From contig NZ_LLXV01000027.1 of assembly GCF_001431665.1 (NCBI RefSeq), positions 49,011-113,010 on the forward strand: a stretch of 64,000 bases of DNA. The letters run 5' to 3'. Below, in pieces: positions 8,791 to 18,449 of the stretch. Below the pieces are notes generated by a model. It was not told where the DNA came from. It saw nothing but the letters and a program-made list of their open reading frames with translations, and did not search any database. Within the stretch, counting starts at the first letter, position 1, and each line of letters begins with the position of its first letter. This DNA comes from Stenotrophomonas beteli. Its GTDB lineage: Bacteria; Pseudomonadota; Gammaproteobacteria; Xanthomonadales; Xanthomonadaceae. The translations under genes and the position numbers were made by a program.

Positions 8791-10719
8791 ATGCGTAATC
8801 CGCTGATGCTCCTTCCGCTGGCCGTGGCCCTGGCCGCCGGCTGCTCCCAGGAGGCGGCCGCGCCCGCCGCCGCCCCGACTGCCGCAAAGGCCCCCGCCGC
8901 CCCCGTGAACGCCGAGAACCGCAGCCACGACGAAAGCTCGTACGCCGAGCCGGACAAGGTCGTCATCAAGGACATCGCGCTGGATCTGAAGCTGGATTTC
9001 GACCAGAAGCAGATCGGCGGCACCGCCACCTACACGCTGGAATGGAAGCAGAAGGACGCCAGGCAGCTGGTGCTCGACACCCGCGAGCTGACCGTGTCCA
9101 AGGTCGAGGCCGTCGCCGCCGATGGCGCGCGCAGCCCGCTGAAGTTCGAGCTGGCCGCCGCTGACAAGGTGTTCGGCAGCAAGCTGACCATCGAGGCCCC
9201 GGAACAGCCGGCCAAGGTGGAAGTGACCTACCACACCGCACCGACCGCCTCGGGCCTGCAGTGGCTGGCGCCGTCGATGACCGAAGGCAAGAAGCTGCCC
9301 TTCATGTTCAGCCAGTCGCAGGCCATCCACGCCCGTTCGTGGGTGCCGCTGCAGGACACCCCGAGCGTTCGCTTCACCTACAGCGCGCACGTGGTCTCGC
9401 GCCCGGACGTGATGGTGCTGATGAGCGCCGACAACGATCCGAAGGCCGCGCGTGACGGTGACTACACCTTCAAGATGCCGCAGCCGATTCCGTCCTACCT
9501 GCTGGCCATCGCCGCCGGTGACCTGGTGTTCGAGCCGATCTCCGGCCGCTCCGGCGTCTGGGCCGAGCCGACCATGGTCAACAAGGCCGCCAAGGAATTC
9601 GAAGACACCGAGAAGATGATCGGTGCCGCCGAGAAGCTGTACGGCGAATACCGCTGGGGCCGCTATGACATGCTGGTGCTGCCGCCGTCGTTCCCGTTCG
9701 GCGGCATGGAAAACCCGCGCCTGACCTTCGCCACCCCGACCGTGATCGTCGGCGACAAGTCGCTGGTCTCGCTGGTCGCCCATGAACTGGCGCACAGCTG
9801 GTCGGGCAACCTGGTGACCAACGCCAGCTGGAAGGACATCTGGCTCAATGAAGGCTTCACCACCTACGTCCAGGGCCGCATCACCGAAGCCCTGTACGGC
9901 AAGGAGATGGCCGAGATGGAGAAGCAGATCGACCAGACCGACCTGCTGGCCGAAGTGAAGGACATGAGCCCGGCCGACCAGGCGCTGGCGCTGCCGCCGC
10001 TGAACGAGCGCGACCCCGACGAAGCGCTCAGCCAGGTCGCCTACGTCAAGGGTGCATGGTTCCTGGAGTTCCTGGAACAGCGCTTCGGCCGCGAGACCTT
10101 CGATCCGTTCCTGCGCGGCTGGTTCGATGACCACGCCTTCCAGAGCGCGAACACCGACCAGTTCGTCGACTACATGAAGAAGAACCTGCTGCCGAAGAAT
10201 CCGTCGGCCGTGACCGAGGCCGAACTGGAGGCCTGGCTGGACGAGCCGGGCATCCCGGCGTTCGCGGCCAAGGCGCAGTCGCGCAACTTCAGCAGCGTCG
10301 ATACCGCGCGCATCGCCTTTGCCAGCGCCGGCACCGTGCCCAGCAGCCAGGTCATCGCCGACTGGAGCACGCAGGAATGGGTGCGCTTCATCGACGGCCT
10401 GGGTGCGACCCAGCCGCTGGACAAGCTGGCCACGCTGGACAAGGCCTTCCACTTCACCGGCACCCCGAATGGCGAGATCGCCATGCGCTGGTACCCGCTG
10501 GCGATCCGCAGCGGCTACGAGCAGGCCAATGAAGGCGCGGCTGCATTCATCGAACGCGTCGGCCGTCGCAAGCTGATCCTGCCGATCTATGCAGAACTGG
10601 TGAAAACGCCGAAGGGGCTGGAGCTGGCCAAGCAGGCGTTCGAGAAGGCCAAGCCGGGCTACCACCCGATCACCACCGCCTCGGTGCAGGACATGCTGGC
10701 CAAGGCCGAAGCCAAGTAA
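8791..10719 (+). CDS. M1 family zinc metallopeptidase lipoprotein (leukotriene A4 hydrolase-like)
   Basis: This is a 642-residue exported aminopeptidase of family M1. The N-terminus is a lipoprotein signal (lipobox AAGC, then SQEAA) followed by an Ala/Pro linker. The N-terminal beta domain leads to the substrate-binding GGMEN motif at residues 304-308 and the zinc site His331-Glu332-x-x-His335 with Glu354 (WLNEGF) 18 residues later. The C-terminal helical domain resembles that of leukotriene A4 hydrolase. It probably trims the N-termini of periplasmic peptides. An intrinsic terminator follows directly. Confidence 0.9.
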   Translation: MRNPLMLLPLAVALAAGCSQEAAAPAAAPTAAKAPAAPVNAENRSHDESSYAEPDKVVIKDIALDLKLDFDQKQIGGTATYTLEWKQKDARQLVLDTRELTVSKVEAVAADGARSPLKFELAAADKVFGSKLTIEAPEQPAKVEVTYHTAPTASGLQWLAPSMTEGKKLPFMFSQSQAIHARSWVPLQDTPSVRFTYSAHVVSRPDVMVLMSADNDPKAARDGDYTFKMPQPIPSYLLAIAAGDLVFEPISGRSGVWAEPTMVNKAAKEFEDTEKMIGAAEKLYGEYRWGRYDMLVLPPSFPFGGMENPRLTFATPTVIVGDKSLVSLVAHELAHSWSGNLVTNASWKDIWLNEGFTTYVQGRITEALYGKEMAEMEKQIDQTDLLAEVKDMSPADQALALPPLNERDPDEALSQVAYVKGAWFLEFLEQRFGRETFDPFLRGWFDDHAFQSANTDQFVDYMKKNLLPKNPSAVTEAELEAWLDEPGIPAFAAKAQSRNFSSVDTARIAFASAGTVPSSQVIADWSTQEWVRFIDGLGATQPLDKLATLDKAFHFTGTPNGEIAMRWYPLAIRSGYEQANEGAAAFIERVGRRKLILPIYAELVKTPKGLELAKQAFEKAKPGYHPITTASVQDMLAKAEAK

Positions 10720-10725
10720 GAAAAC

Positions 10726-10754
10726 GCGCCGGGCATCCCCCGGCGCTTTTTTTT
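10726..10754 (+). terminator. Intrinsic terminator of the M1 peptidase gene
   Basis: The stem GCGCCGGG...CCCGGCGC with a short loop is followed by eight T residues, seven bases after the stop codon. It is one of the clearest Rho-independent terminators in the window. Confidence 0.9.
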
Positions 10755-10814
10755 GTAGAGTCGAGCCATGCTCGACTGCTGTTGAAGAGCCAGTCGAGCA
10801 TGGCTCGACTCTAC
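10755..10814. repeat. SMAG dimer, GTCGAG core
   Basis: GTAGAGTCGAGCCATGCTCG starts at 10755 and its inverted copy ends CTAC at 10814, with about 15 bases between. It abuts the T-run of the preceding terminator, and near-identical dimers occur at 19577-19642 and 25281-25338. Confidence 0.85.
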
Positions 10815-10845
10815 AGAATCGCGAAAAACACGAAGGACCTCCGCC

Positions 10846-11577
10846 ATGAAACGACTGATCCTGCTCACCGCCTGCACCCTGGCGCTGGCCGCCTGCAGCA
10901 ACCCCGAGGAAGAGCGCAAGGCGCAGGAAGCCGCCGCGGCCGCCGCCCAGGCGCAGAAGGAAGCCAAGGCCGAGGACGTCGCCAAGCAGTACGACATGGC
11001 CGTGGCCGCGCAGGACTGGGAACGCGCGCGCCTGCATGGCGCCTCGCTGCTGGACCAGTACAAGGACACTGCCGCTGCCGAGCGCATCGCCGCAGGCTTC
11101 GACGAGGTCAAGGCCAAGGGCGATGCCGCACGCGACCTGCGTCGCATGCAGGCGCTATGGCAGTACAACCAGATTCCGGTCGGCAGCAAGGGCAACCAGG
11201 TGTCCGCGCAGATCTACAGCAAGGAACGGGTGGACGTGGATGGCAGCGGCGCCAAGCCGGTGCAGCTGGTGTTCCGCGATCATCCGGAGTGGAAGCGGCA
11301 TGCCTACCTGGTACTGCAGGCCGGCGACTTCCGCTGCCCGCAGTGCACGGTGAAGGTGACCGTGGACGACGGCAAGCCGGTGTCGATGGCCGCGTGGCGC
11401 CCGAAGACCGATGAAGCCATCGCCCTGTTCATCACCGACCAGAAGGCGCTGTGGAAGCTGGCGCGCAAGGGCAAGTCGATCAGCATCGAGTTCCCGGTCA
11501 AGGCCGGTGGCACGCGCACGGCGGTTTTCGAAACCGGTGGCGTCGACGCCAGCCGCATGCCGCCGTGGTGGCAGTGA
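10846..11577 (+). CDS. Uncharacterised lipoprotein
   Basis: This is a 243-residue exported protein with a signal ending LALAAC (Cys at residue 17). An Ala/Lys/Glu-rich helical stretch (about residues 23-60) follows, then a mixed domain with DFRCPQCTVKVTVDDG, which carries a CxxC pair, and a C-terminal MPPWWQ. I do not recognise the family. The gene is followed, with a four-base GTGA overlap, by a HAD hydrolase, so the two are translationally coupled, but they need not share a pathway. Confidence 0.75.
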   Translation: MKRLILLTACTLALAACSNPEEERKAQEAAAAAAQAQKEAKAEDVAKQYDMAVAAQDWERARLHGASLLDQYKDTAAAERIAAGFDEVKAKGDAARDLRRMQALWQYNQIPVGSKGNQVSAQIYSKERVDVDGSGAKPVQLVFRDHPEWKRHAYLVLQAGDFRCPQCTVKVTVDDGKPVSMAAWRPKTDEAIALFITDQKALWKLARKGKSISIEFPVKAGGTRTAVFETGGVDASRMPPWWQ

Positions 11578-12200
11578 GGGCGGCGGCGGGCAGCGCCGTG
11601 CAGGCGTTGTCCGCGATCCGGCACTGGGTGTTCGACATGGACGGCACGCTGACCGTGGCCGTGCATGATTTCGCCGCGATCCGCCGTGCGCTGCAGATCG
11701 CCGCCGAGGAAGACATCCTCGACCATATCGCGGCGCTGCCGGACGCGCCGGCACAGGCCAAGCGCGCATGGTTGCTGGATCACGAACGCGCGCTGGCCGA
11801 AGGCGCGCTGCCAGCACCGGGCGCGGTGAGGCTGCTGCGCGCGCTGGCTGCAGCGGGCTGCCGGCTGGGCATCCTGACCCGCAACGACCATGCGCTGGCG
11901 AAGCTGACGCTGGAGGCGATCGGGGTCGGCGAGTTGTTCGACGATGCCGACATCATCGGCCGCGATGAAGCAGTGCCCAAGCCGTCACCGGACGGCCTGC
12001 TGCAGCACCAGCGGCGCTGGGGCGTAGCGGCCGCGGACATGGTGATGGTGGGTGACCATGCCTACGACCTGGAGTGCGGCCGCGCTGCGGGCACGCACAC
12101 CGTGCTGGTCAACCTGCCGGAGAACCCGTGGCCGGGCAGCGCCGACTGGCATTTCGCCGATTGCCGCGCCTTGCTGGCGGCCTGGCAGCAGAAGGGGTAG
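11574..12200 (+). CDS. HAD-superfamily hydrolase
   Basis: This is a 208-residue haloacid-dehalogenase-type phosphatase. The nucleophile and acid are Asp21 and Asp23 in FDMDGTLT; motif II is ILTRND, and motifs III/IV are KPSPDG and MVGDHAYDLE. The cap is small and helical and lies between motifs I and II, as in phosphoglycolate-phosphatase-like enzymes. The substrate cannot be predicted. The GTG at 11574 overlaps the lipoprotein stop codon (GTGA); GTG at 11598 is the alternative. The stop codon TAG is itself part of the GTAG terminus of the adjacent SMAG repeat. Confidence 0.82.
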   Translation: MRAAAGSAVQALSAIRHWVFDMDGTLTVAVHDFAAIRRALQIAAEEDILDHIAALPDAPAQAKRAWLLDHERALAEGALPAPGAVRLLRALAAAGCRLGILTRNDHALAKLTLEAIGVGELFDDADIIGRDEAVPKPSPDGLLQHQRRWGVAAADMVMVGDHAYDLECGRAAGTHTVLVNLPENPWPGSADWHFADCRALLAAWQQKG

Positions 12201-12276
12201 TGCCGGCCGCTGGCCGGCAGTGTCGACCAAGGTCGACACCTACCAAGGCACAGCGTGTCGACCAAGGTCGACACTC
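12197..12276. repeat. Cluster of three SMAG-type palindromes, two core types
   Basis: A GCCGGC-core unit starts GTAG at 12197, of which TAG is the stop codon of the HAD gene. It is followed by two units with core TGTCGACCAAGGTCGACA at 12220-12243 and 12255-12274. They separate the converging HAD and PfkB genes. Confidence 0.8.
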
Positions 12277-12382
12277 CCAACAGCATTCATCCCCGGCAGC
12301 GCATCGGGTGGAAAGCCCCCTTGTTGTTCACGGGGGCGCGCCGAAGGCGCGGGGACAAGGTGGAATGCGCGGGCAGTTCGGC

Positions 12383-13321
12383 TTACGCGCCCAGCGCGTA
12401 ACCGAACTGCTGCTTGAACTGCTCGTTGAACTCATCGAAGGTGAAGCGCTGGTTCTGCGTGCCCGGATGCTCGACCTTCAGCGCGCCCATCAGGTTGCCC
12501 ATGCGGCCGATGGTCAGCCAGTCGTAGCCCTTCTGGATGCCGTAGATCAGGCCGGCGCGGAAGGCGTCGCCACAGCCGGTCGGGTCGACCACGCGGCGCT
12601 CGTGCGCCGGCGGGATGTCGTAGCTCTTCTCCGGGGTGTGGATGACCGCGCCCTTCGGGCCGCGGGTGGTGATGTAGGCCTTGACCCGGCTGACGATCTC
12701 CTTTTCGTCCCAGCCGGTGCGTTCCTGCAGCAGGTTCGACTCGTAGTCGTTGACCACCACGTAGTCGGCCTGGTCGATGAAGGCGCGCAGCTCGGGGCCG
12801 TTGAACAGCGGCATGGCCTGGCCCGGGTCGAAGATGAACGGGATGCCGTCCTCGTGGAATTCCTGCGCGTTCTGGATCATGCCCTCGCGGCCATCCGGGC
12901 CGACCAGGCCCAGGGTCACGCCCGGCACGCCGCGCACGTGGTTCTCGTAGGAGCGCATCATCGCGCCCGGGTGGAAGGCGGTGATCTGGTTGTTGTCGTG
13001 GTCGGTGGTAATGAACGCCTGCGGGGTGAACAGCTCATCGATCACGCGCACGCGCGACAGGTCGATGCCCAGGCCTTCGAAGTATTCGCGGTACGGGCCG
13101 AAGTCCGAACCCACGGTGCCCATCGGGATCGGCTGGCCGCCCAGCAGGTGCAGGTTGTAGGCGATGTTGCCGGCGCAGCCGCCGAACTCGCGGCGCATGC
13201 GCGGGACCAGGAACGACACGTTCAGGATGTGCACCTTGTCCGGCAGGATGTGATTCTTGAACTGGTCCGGGAACACCATGATGGTGTCGAAGGCAAGAGA
13301 ACCACAGATCAGAGCGGACAT
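12383..13321 (-). CDS. PfkB-family carbohydrate/nucleoside kinase (adenosine kinase-like)
   Basis: This is a 312-residue ribokinase-superfamily kinase. It shows the N-terminal glycine-rich substrate loop FGGCAGNIAYNL and the C-terminal DPTGCGDAFRAG anion-hole motif with catalytic Asp252. The closest named family by pattern is bacterial adenosine kinase or sugar kinase, which would phosphorylate adenosine or a ribose-like sugar with ATP. It is a lone leftward gene divergent from mreB, with the 283-bp gap 13322-13604 holding both promoters. Confidence 0.85.
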   Translation of the reverse strand: MSALICGSLAFDTIMVFPDQFKNHILPDKVHILNVSFLVPRMRREFGGCAGNIAYNLHLLGGQPIPMGTVGSDFGPYREYFEGLGIDLSRVRVIDELFTPQAFITTDHDNNQITAFHPGAMMRSYENHVRGVPGVTLGLVGPDGREGMIQNAQEFHEDGIPFIFDPGQAMPLFNGPELRAFIDQADYVVVNDYESNLLQERTGWDEKEIVSRVKAYITTRGPKGAVIHTPEKSYDIPPAHERRVVDPTGCGDAFRAGLIYGIQKGYDWLTIGRMGNLMGALKVEHPGTQNQRFTFDEFNEQFKQQFGYALGA

Positions 13322-13382
13322 CGATGTAAGCCTATGCGGTGAATTTTGGGGTGGGCCGGCCCGGTTCAGCGGGCAAGCAAAC

Positions 13383-13398
13383 GGCGCCCTTGGGCGCC
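13383..13398. other. Perfect palindrome in the PfkB-mreB divergent gap
   Basis: GGCGCCCTTGGGCGCC is a near-perfect dyad between two divergent genes. It could be an operator or a simple hairpin; no T-run follows. Nothing else recognisable lies between here and the mreB promoter except A/T-richer DNA near 13490. Confidence 0.3.
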
Positions 13399-13493
13399 CG
13401 ACGGCGCAAAGGTTACCCGCTGGTGCCGCTCAGGGCCAGAACCGGGTGATGCCCGATCCGGCCGAAAGCCTGTCAAGACGCGGGTTCAGCTAG

Positions 13494-14651
<1,158 letters not shown>

Positions 14652-14772
14652 GCCGTCCCGGCCGCTCCTGCCCGCCGCGCCCTTCCGGGGTGCGGCCCGC
14701 CGTCATGGCGGGCCGGCACCGGCGGGGCGCCCGCGTGTTTCCCCTCCGCCTCCTGCCAGTTGAATCGTTGCC

Positions 14773-15891
14773 GTGCCGCCCTACGCCGGTCCTCCCGTCG
14801 CCTCCCGATCCGGTGATGCCGCCAGCCCCCTGCGCTTGCTGGCCTACCTCGCGCTGGCCATCACCCTGATCGTCCTCGACGACCAGGCCGGGTGGCTGGC
14901 GCGCCTGCGCGAGCAGGCCAACAGCCTGGTGCAGCCGGTATGGGCGCTGGCCGGCCTGCCCGGCAAGCTCGGCAACCAGGTCAAGGACTCCGCCGCCAGC
15001 CACACCCAGCTGGTCACCGAGAACCGCGAACTGCGCAACCAGCTGCTGCTGGCCAACGCGCGCCTGACCCGCCTGCAGACCGCTGCGCTGGACAACGCCC
15101 AGCTGCGCGAACTGCTGAACGTGGCCGAGCGCAGTGGCCTGGACGTGCAGCTGGCGCCGATCCTGGACATCGACCTGGACCCGGTGAAGCAGCGCCTGGT
15201 GCTCGACGCCGGCAGCCGCGAGGGCGTGCACGTCGGGCAGGCGGTGATCGATGCCGGCGGCCTGATGGGCCAGGTGATCAGCGTCACCGGTGGCACCTCC
15301 ACCGTGCTGCTGCTGACCGACCCCGACCACGCGGTGCCGGTGACCGTGGCCCGCAACGGCGTGCGCCTGATCGTCTATGGCCGCGGCGACACGCTGGAGC
15401 TGCGCGACATCCCGCTCAGCGCGGGGGTGGAAGTGGGCGATGAGATCGTCACCTCCGGCCTGGGCGGTCGCTTCCCGGCCGGCTTCCCGGTCGGCACCAT
15501 CACCGGCCTGCGCCCGGACGACACCCACGCCTTCCTGGTCGGCGAACTGAAGCCGGCGGCCCAGCTCGACCGCGGCCGCGACGTGCTGCTGCTGCGCCCC
15601 GGTGCGGCGATCCGGATCCCGCCGGAGCTGCGCCTGCAGCTGGAAGCGCCGGCCGCAGGTGGGCCAGCCAATGGCGCGACGGTGCCGGCACCGACCGCCA
15701 CTGCGCCGGCGGCCTCGGCTCCGGCTGCATCCTCCCCGGCAACGGCTCCGGCACCCCCGGCAGCGGCTCCGCTTGGTCGGCGGGCGACCACCGCACCGGC
15801 GGCACAGCCAGCGGTGCCGGATCCGTCGGCGGAGCCGCACGCGCCACAACCGGTCGAGCCGACCCCGGTCATTCCGGAGGCCCAGCGATGA
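14773..15891 (+). CDS. mreC: MreC, rod-shape-determining protein
   Basis: This is a bitopic periplasmic protein that activates PBP2-RodA and links them to MreB. It begins with GTG, has a membrane helix at about residues 21-37 (LLAYLALAITLIVL), a coiled coil at about 75-115 (TENRELRNQLLLANARL), and then the paired beta domains with VGQAVIDAGGLMGQV and GDEIVTSGLGGRFPAGFPVG. The C-terminal 75 residues are an Ala/Pro-rich tail typical of xanthomonad MreC. Its last four bases overlap mreD (ATGA). Confidence 0.95.
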   Translation: MPPYAGPPVASRSGDAASPLRLLAYLALAITLIVLDDQAGWLARLREQANSLVQPVWALAGLPGKLGNQVKDSAASHTQLVTENRELRNQLLLANARLTRLQTAALDNAQLRELLNVAERSGLDVQLAPILDIDLDPVKQRLVLDAGSREGVHVGQAVIDAGGLMGQVISVTGGTSTVLLLTDPDHAVPVTVARNGVRLIVYGRGDTLELRDIPLSAGVEVGDEIVTSGLGGRFPAGFPVGTITGLRPDDTHAFLVGELKPAAQLDRGRDVLLLRPGAAIRIPPELRLQLEAPAAGGPANGATVPAPTATAPAASAPAASSPATAPAPPAAAPLGRRATTAPAAQPAVPDPSAEPHAPQPVEPTPVIPEAQR

Positions 15892-16373
15892 GCCGCCTGC
15901 GCGACAACCCATGGGTGCTGCCGGCCAGCCTGGTCATTGCGCTGCTGCTGGGCCTGCTGCCGCTGCCGGCGCTGCTGCAGCCGCTGCGCCCGTACTGGCT
16001 GGCGCTGGTGCTGGCGTACTGGGTGATCGAAGCCCCTGAGCGCGTCGGCCTCGGCATCGCCTTCGCCAGCGGCGTGGTCGCCGATCTGCTGTACGGCGGC
16101 GTGCTCGGTGAACAGGCGCTGCGGCTGGTGATGCTGGCCTTCATCCTGCAGCGTTTCCGTGCCCGCATCCGTTTCTTCCCGATGTCGCAGCAGATGCTGG
16201 CCATCGGCGGCCTGCTGTTCAACGACCGCATCGTCAGCGCGCTGGTCCACATCGTGGTGGATGAGCCGACCCTGCCGTGGTCATACTGGTGGGCGCCGCT
16301 GCTGGGCATGGGCCTGTGGCCGCTGGTGTTCGTGCTGCTGGACGCGGTGCGCTTCGGCAAGCGCGGGCGCTGA
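15888..16373 (+). CDS. mreD: MreD, rod-shape-determining membrane protein
   Basis: This is a 161-residue integral inner-membrane partner of MreC in the elongasome. Several hydrophobic helices are visible, including PLPALLQPLRPYWLALVLAY at the N-terminus. It overlaps mreC by ATGA and ends three bases before mrdA, so all are translated from one transcript. Confidence 0.93.
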   Translation: MSRLRDNPWVLPASLVIALLLGLLPLPALLQPLRPYWLALVLAYWVIEAPERVGLGIAFASGVVADLLYGGVLGEQALRLVMLAFILQRFRARIRFFPMSQQMLAIGGLLFNDRIVSALVHIVVDEPTLPWSYWWAPLLGMGLWPLVFVLLDAVRFGKRGR

Positions 16374-16376
16374 GCC

Positions 16377-18449
16377 ATGATCCCGCGCCGCCAGGTCAAG
16401 AACCCGCACGCCGAAGCCGAACAGTTCCGCCGTCGCGCGGCGCTGGGCTTCCTGGGCGTGCTGGTGTGCCTGCTGGGCCTGGGCGGCTGGTACTTCAAGC
16501 TGCAGGTGCTGGACCACGACGTCTACGCCACGCGTTCGGAAGCCAACCGCATCAAGCCGCGGCCGGTGGTGCCCGGGCGCGGCATGATCTACGACCGCAA
16601 CGGCCGCCTGCTGGCCGAGAACGTGCCGGCCTTCCGCCTGGACGTGACCCCGGACAAGGTCAAGGACATGGACGCCACCCTGGAAGGGCTGGCGAAGATC
16701 ATCAGCATCAGCCCGGAAGAGCTGGAAGCGTTCAACAAGTCGCGCAAGGCGCGCCGCAAGTTCCTGCCGGTCACGCTGAAGCTGCGCATGAGCGACGAGG
16801 AGATGGCGCGCTTTGCCGTCGACCGCTGGCGCTTCCCCGGCGTTGAGCTGGAGCCTTACCTGACCCGGCGCTACCCCTACGGCGACCTGTTCGCGCACAT
16901 CATCGGCTACGTCGGCCGCGTCGACGACAAGGATCTGGAGATCCTCGGCGAAGGCAATGCCGCGCTGACCCACATCGGCAAATCCGGCCTGGAGCGCTAT
17001 TACGAGCAGCAGCTGCGCGGCAGGGTCGGCTACGAGCAGGTCGAGACCAACGTGCAGGGCCGTGCGATCCGCACCATCGGCCGGGTGGCCGCGCAGTCCG
17101 GTGCCGATCTGCGGCTGTCGATCGATGCCGACCTGCAGCGCGCGATGGTGGCTGCCTTCGGCGACCAGGAAGGCTCGGCGGTGGCGATGGACCCGCGCAC
17201 CGGCGAAGTGCTGGCGATGGTCAGCCTGCCGTCCTACGACCCCAACCTGTTCGTCAACGGCATTTCCCATGCCGACTTCAAGGCGTTGAACGAGAACCCG
17301 TCGCGGCCGCAGTTCAACCGCCTGGTGCTCGGCGGCGTCGCCCCGGGTTCCACGCTGAAGCCGCTGATCGGCCTGGCCGGCCTGGACTCGGGGGTACGCC
17401 GTCCGGAAGACAAGGTGCTGTCCACCGGCATGTTCTACCTGCCCGGCACCAGCCGTGGCTGGGGTGATGCGCATCGCGGCGGCCATGGCTGGACCGACCT
17501 GCGCAAGTCCATCGCCGAATCGGTCAACACCTACTACTACAAACTGGCGCTGGATCTGGGCATCGAGCGCTTCGACCACTACATGGAGTACTACGGTTTC
17601 GGCCAGCCGACCGGCATCGACCTGACCGGCGAGATCGGCGGCATCCTGCCGTCGCCGGCCTACAAGCGGAAGACCCGCAAGGAAGCCTGGTTCCCGGGCG
17701 ACACGGTCAACATCAGCATCGGCCAGGGCGACTGGAAGGTCACCCCGCTGCAGCTGGCGCGCGGTGTCAGCGCGCTGGCCGACGGCCAGCTGCGTACTCC
17801 GCACCTGGTCATCCAGCAACGCGACGGCTTCGACAGTGACTGGACGGCAACGCCGCCCGGGCAGAGCAAGCCGGTCAGCCCCAACCCCAACAATGTGCAG
17901 GCGGTACGCGAGGGCATGATGGCGACCATGCGGCCCGGCGGCAGCGGCTGGCGCGTGGCGGTCGGTGCGCCGTACGTGATGGCCGGCAAGACCGGTACCG
18001 CGCAGGTGATCAGCCGCAAGGGCACCGCTGCCGTGAACCCCAAGAGCCTGCCGATGCACCTGCGCCACCGCGCGCTGTTCGTCGGCTTCGCACCGGTCGA
18101 GAACCCGGTGATCGCCATCGCGGTGGCCGTGGAAGGCGGTGGCTATGGTGGTTCGGCCGCTGCCCCGATCGCACGCAAGGTGTTCGACGCCTACCTGCTG
18201 GGCAAGATGCCCGAAGGCATGCAGCCGCTGGACAGCGAGCGCGGCACCACCGCCATCGGCGCCACCGCGTTCGACAACGAAGATGCGGGTGCGCGCCAGG
18301 CCGGTGACCTGGGCGCCGCGCAGCTGGGCGAGCACCCGGTGCTGGTGGGTGTGCCGGCGCCCGCACCGGCACCTGCGCCGCCGGCCACGCCGGCTGCCGC
18401 CGCGCTACCGGCCACGCCGCGCCCGGCTGCTGTGGAGCCCGCACGATGA
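16377..18449 (+). CDS. mrdA: PBP2, peptidoglycan DD-transpeptidase of the elongasome
   Basis: This class B penicillin-binding protein cross-links new peptidoglycan during elongation and works with RodA. It has a short cytoplasmic N-terminus, one membrane helix (about residues 22-42), a pedestal domain, and a transpeptidase domain with all three motifs: Ser325-T-L-Lys328 (the acylated serine), Ser382-V-Asn384 and Lys538-Thr-Gly540. At 690 residues it is somewhat longer than E. coli PBP2 because of an Ala/Pro-rich tail after residue 650. Its stop overlaps the rodA start (ATGA). Confidence 0.96.
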   Translation: MIPRRQVKNPHAEAEQFRRRAALGFLGVLVCLLGLGGWYFKLQVLDHDVYATRSEANRIKPRPVVPGRGMIYDRNGRLLAENVPAFRLDVTPDKVKDMDATLEGLAKIISISPEELEAFNKSRKARRKFLPVTLKLRMSDEEMARFAVDRWRFPGVELEPYLTRRYPYGDLFAHIIGYVGRVDDKDLEILGEGNAALTHIGKSGLERYYEQQLRGRVGYEQVETNVQGRAIRTIGRVAAQSGADLRLSIDADLQRAMVAAFGDQEGSAVAMDPRTGEVLAMVSLPSYDPNLFVNGISHADFKALNENPSRPQFNRLVLGGVAPGSTLKPLIGLAGLDSGVRRPEDKVLSTGMFYLPGTSRGWGDAHRGGHGWTDLRKSIAESVNTYYYKLALDLGIERFDHYMEYYGFGQPTGIDLTGEIGGILPSPAYKRKTRKEAWFPGDTVNISIGQGDWKVTPLQLARGVSALADGQLRTPHLVIQQRDGFDSDWTATPPGQSKPVSPNPNNVQAVREGMMATMRPGGSGWRVAVGAPYVMAGKTGTAQVISRKGTAAVNPKSLPMHLRHRALFVGFAPVENPVIAIAVAVEGGGYGGSAAAPIARKVFDAYLLGKMPEGMQPLDSERGTTAIGATAFDNEDAGARQAGDLGAAQLGEHPVLVGVPAPAPAPAPPATPAAAALPATPRPAAVEPAR

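Noticed and set aside
8713..11037. A 774-codon open frame on the minus strand opposite the M1 peptidase gene
   Set aside because: Its composition (His, Gly, Gln, Arg rich with no family motifs) is that of an antisense shadow in high-GC DNA; the plus strand carries intact enzyme motifs.
12197..12276. Clustered short palindromes as a possible CRISPR array
   Set aside because: The units differ in core, vary in orientation and spacing, have no unique equal-length spacers, and there are no cas genes.
16281..18335. A 684-codon minus-strand frame opposite mrdA
   Set aside because: Antisense shadow of PBP2; no motifs and no ribosome site.
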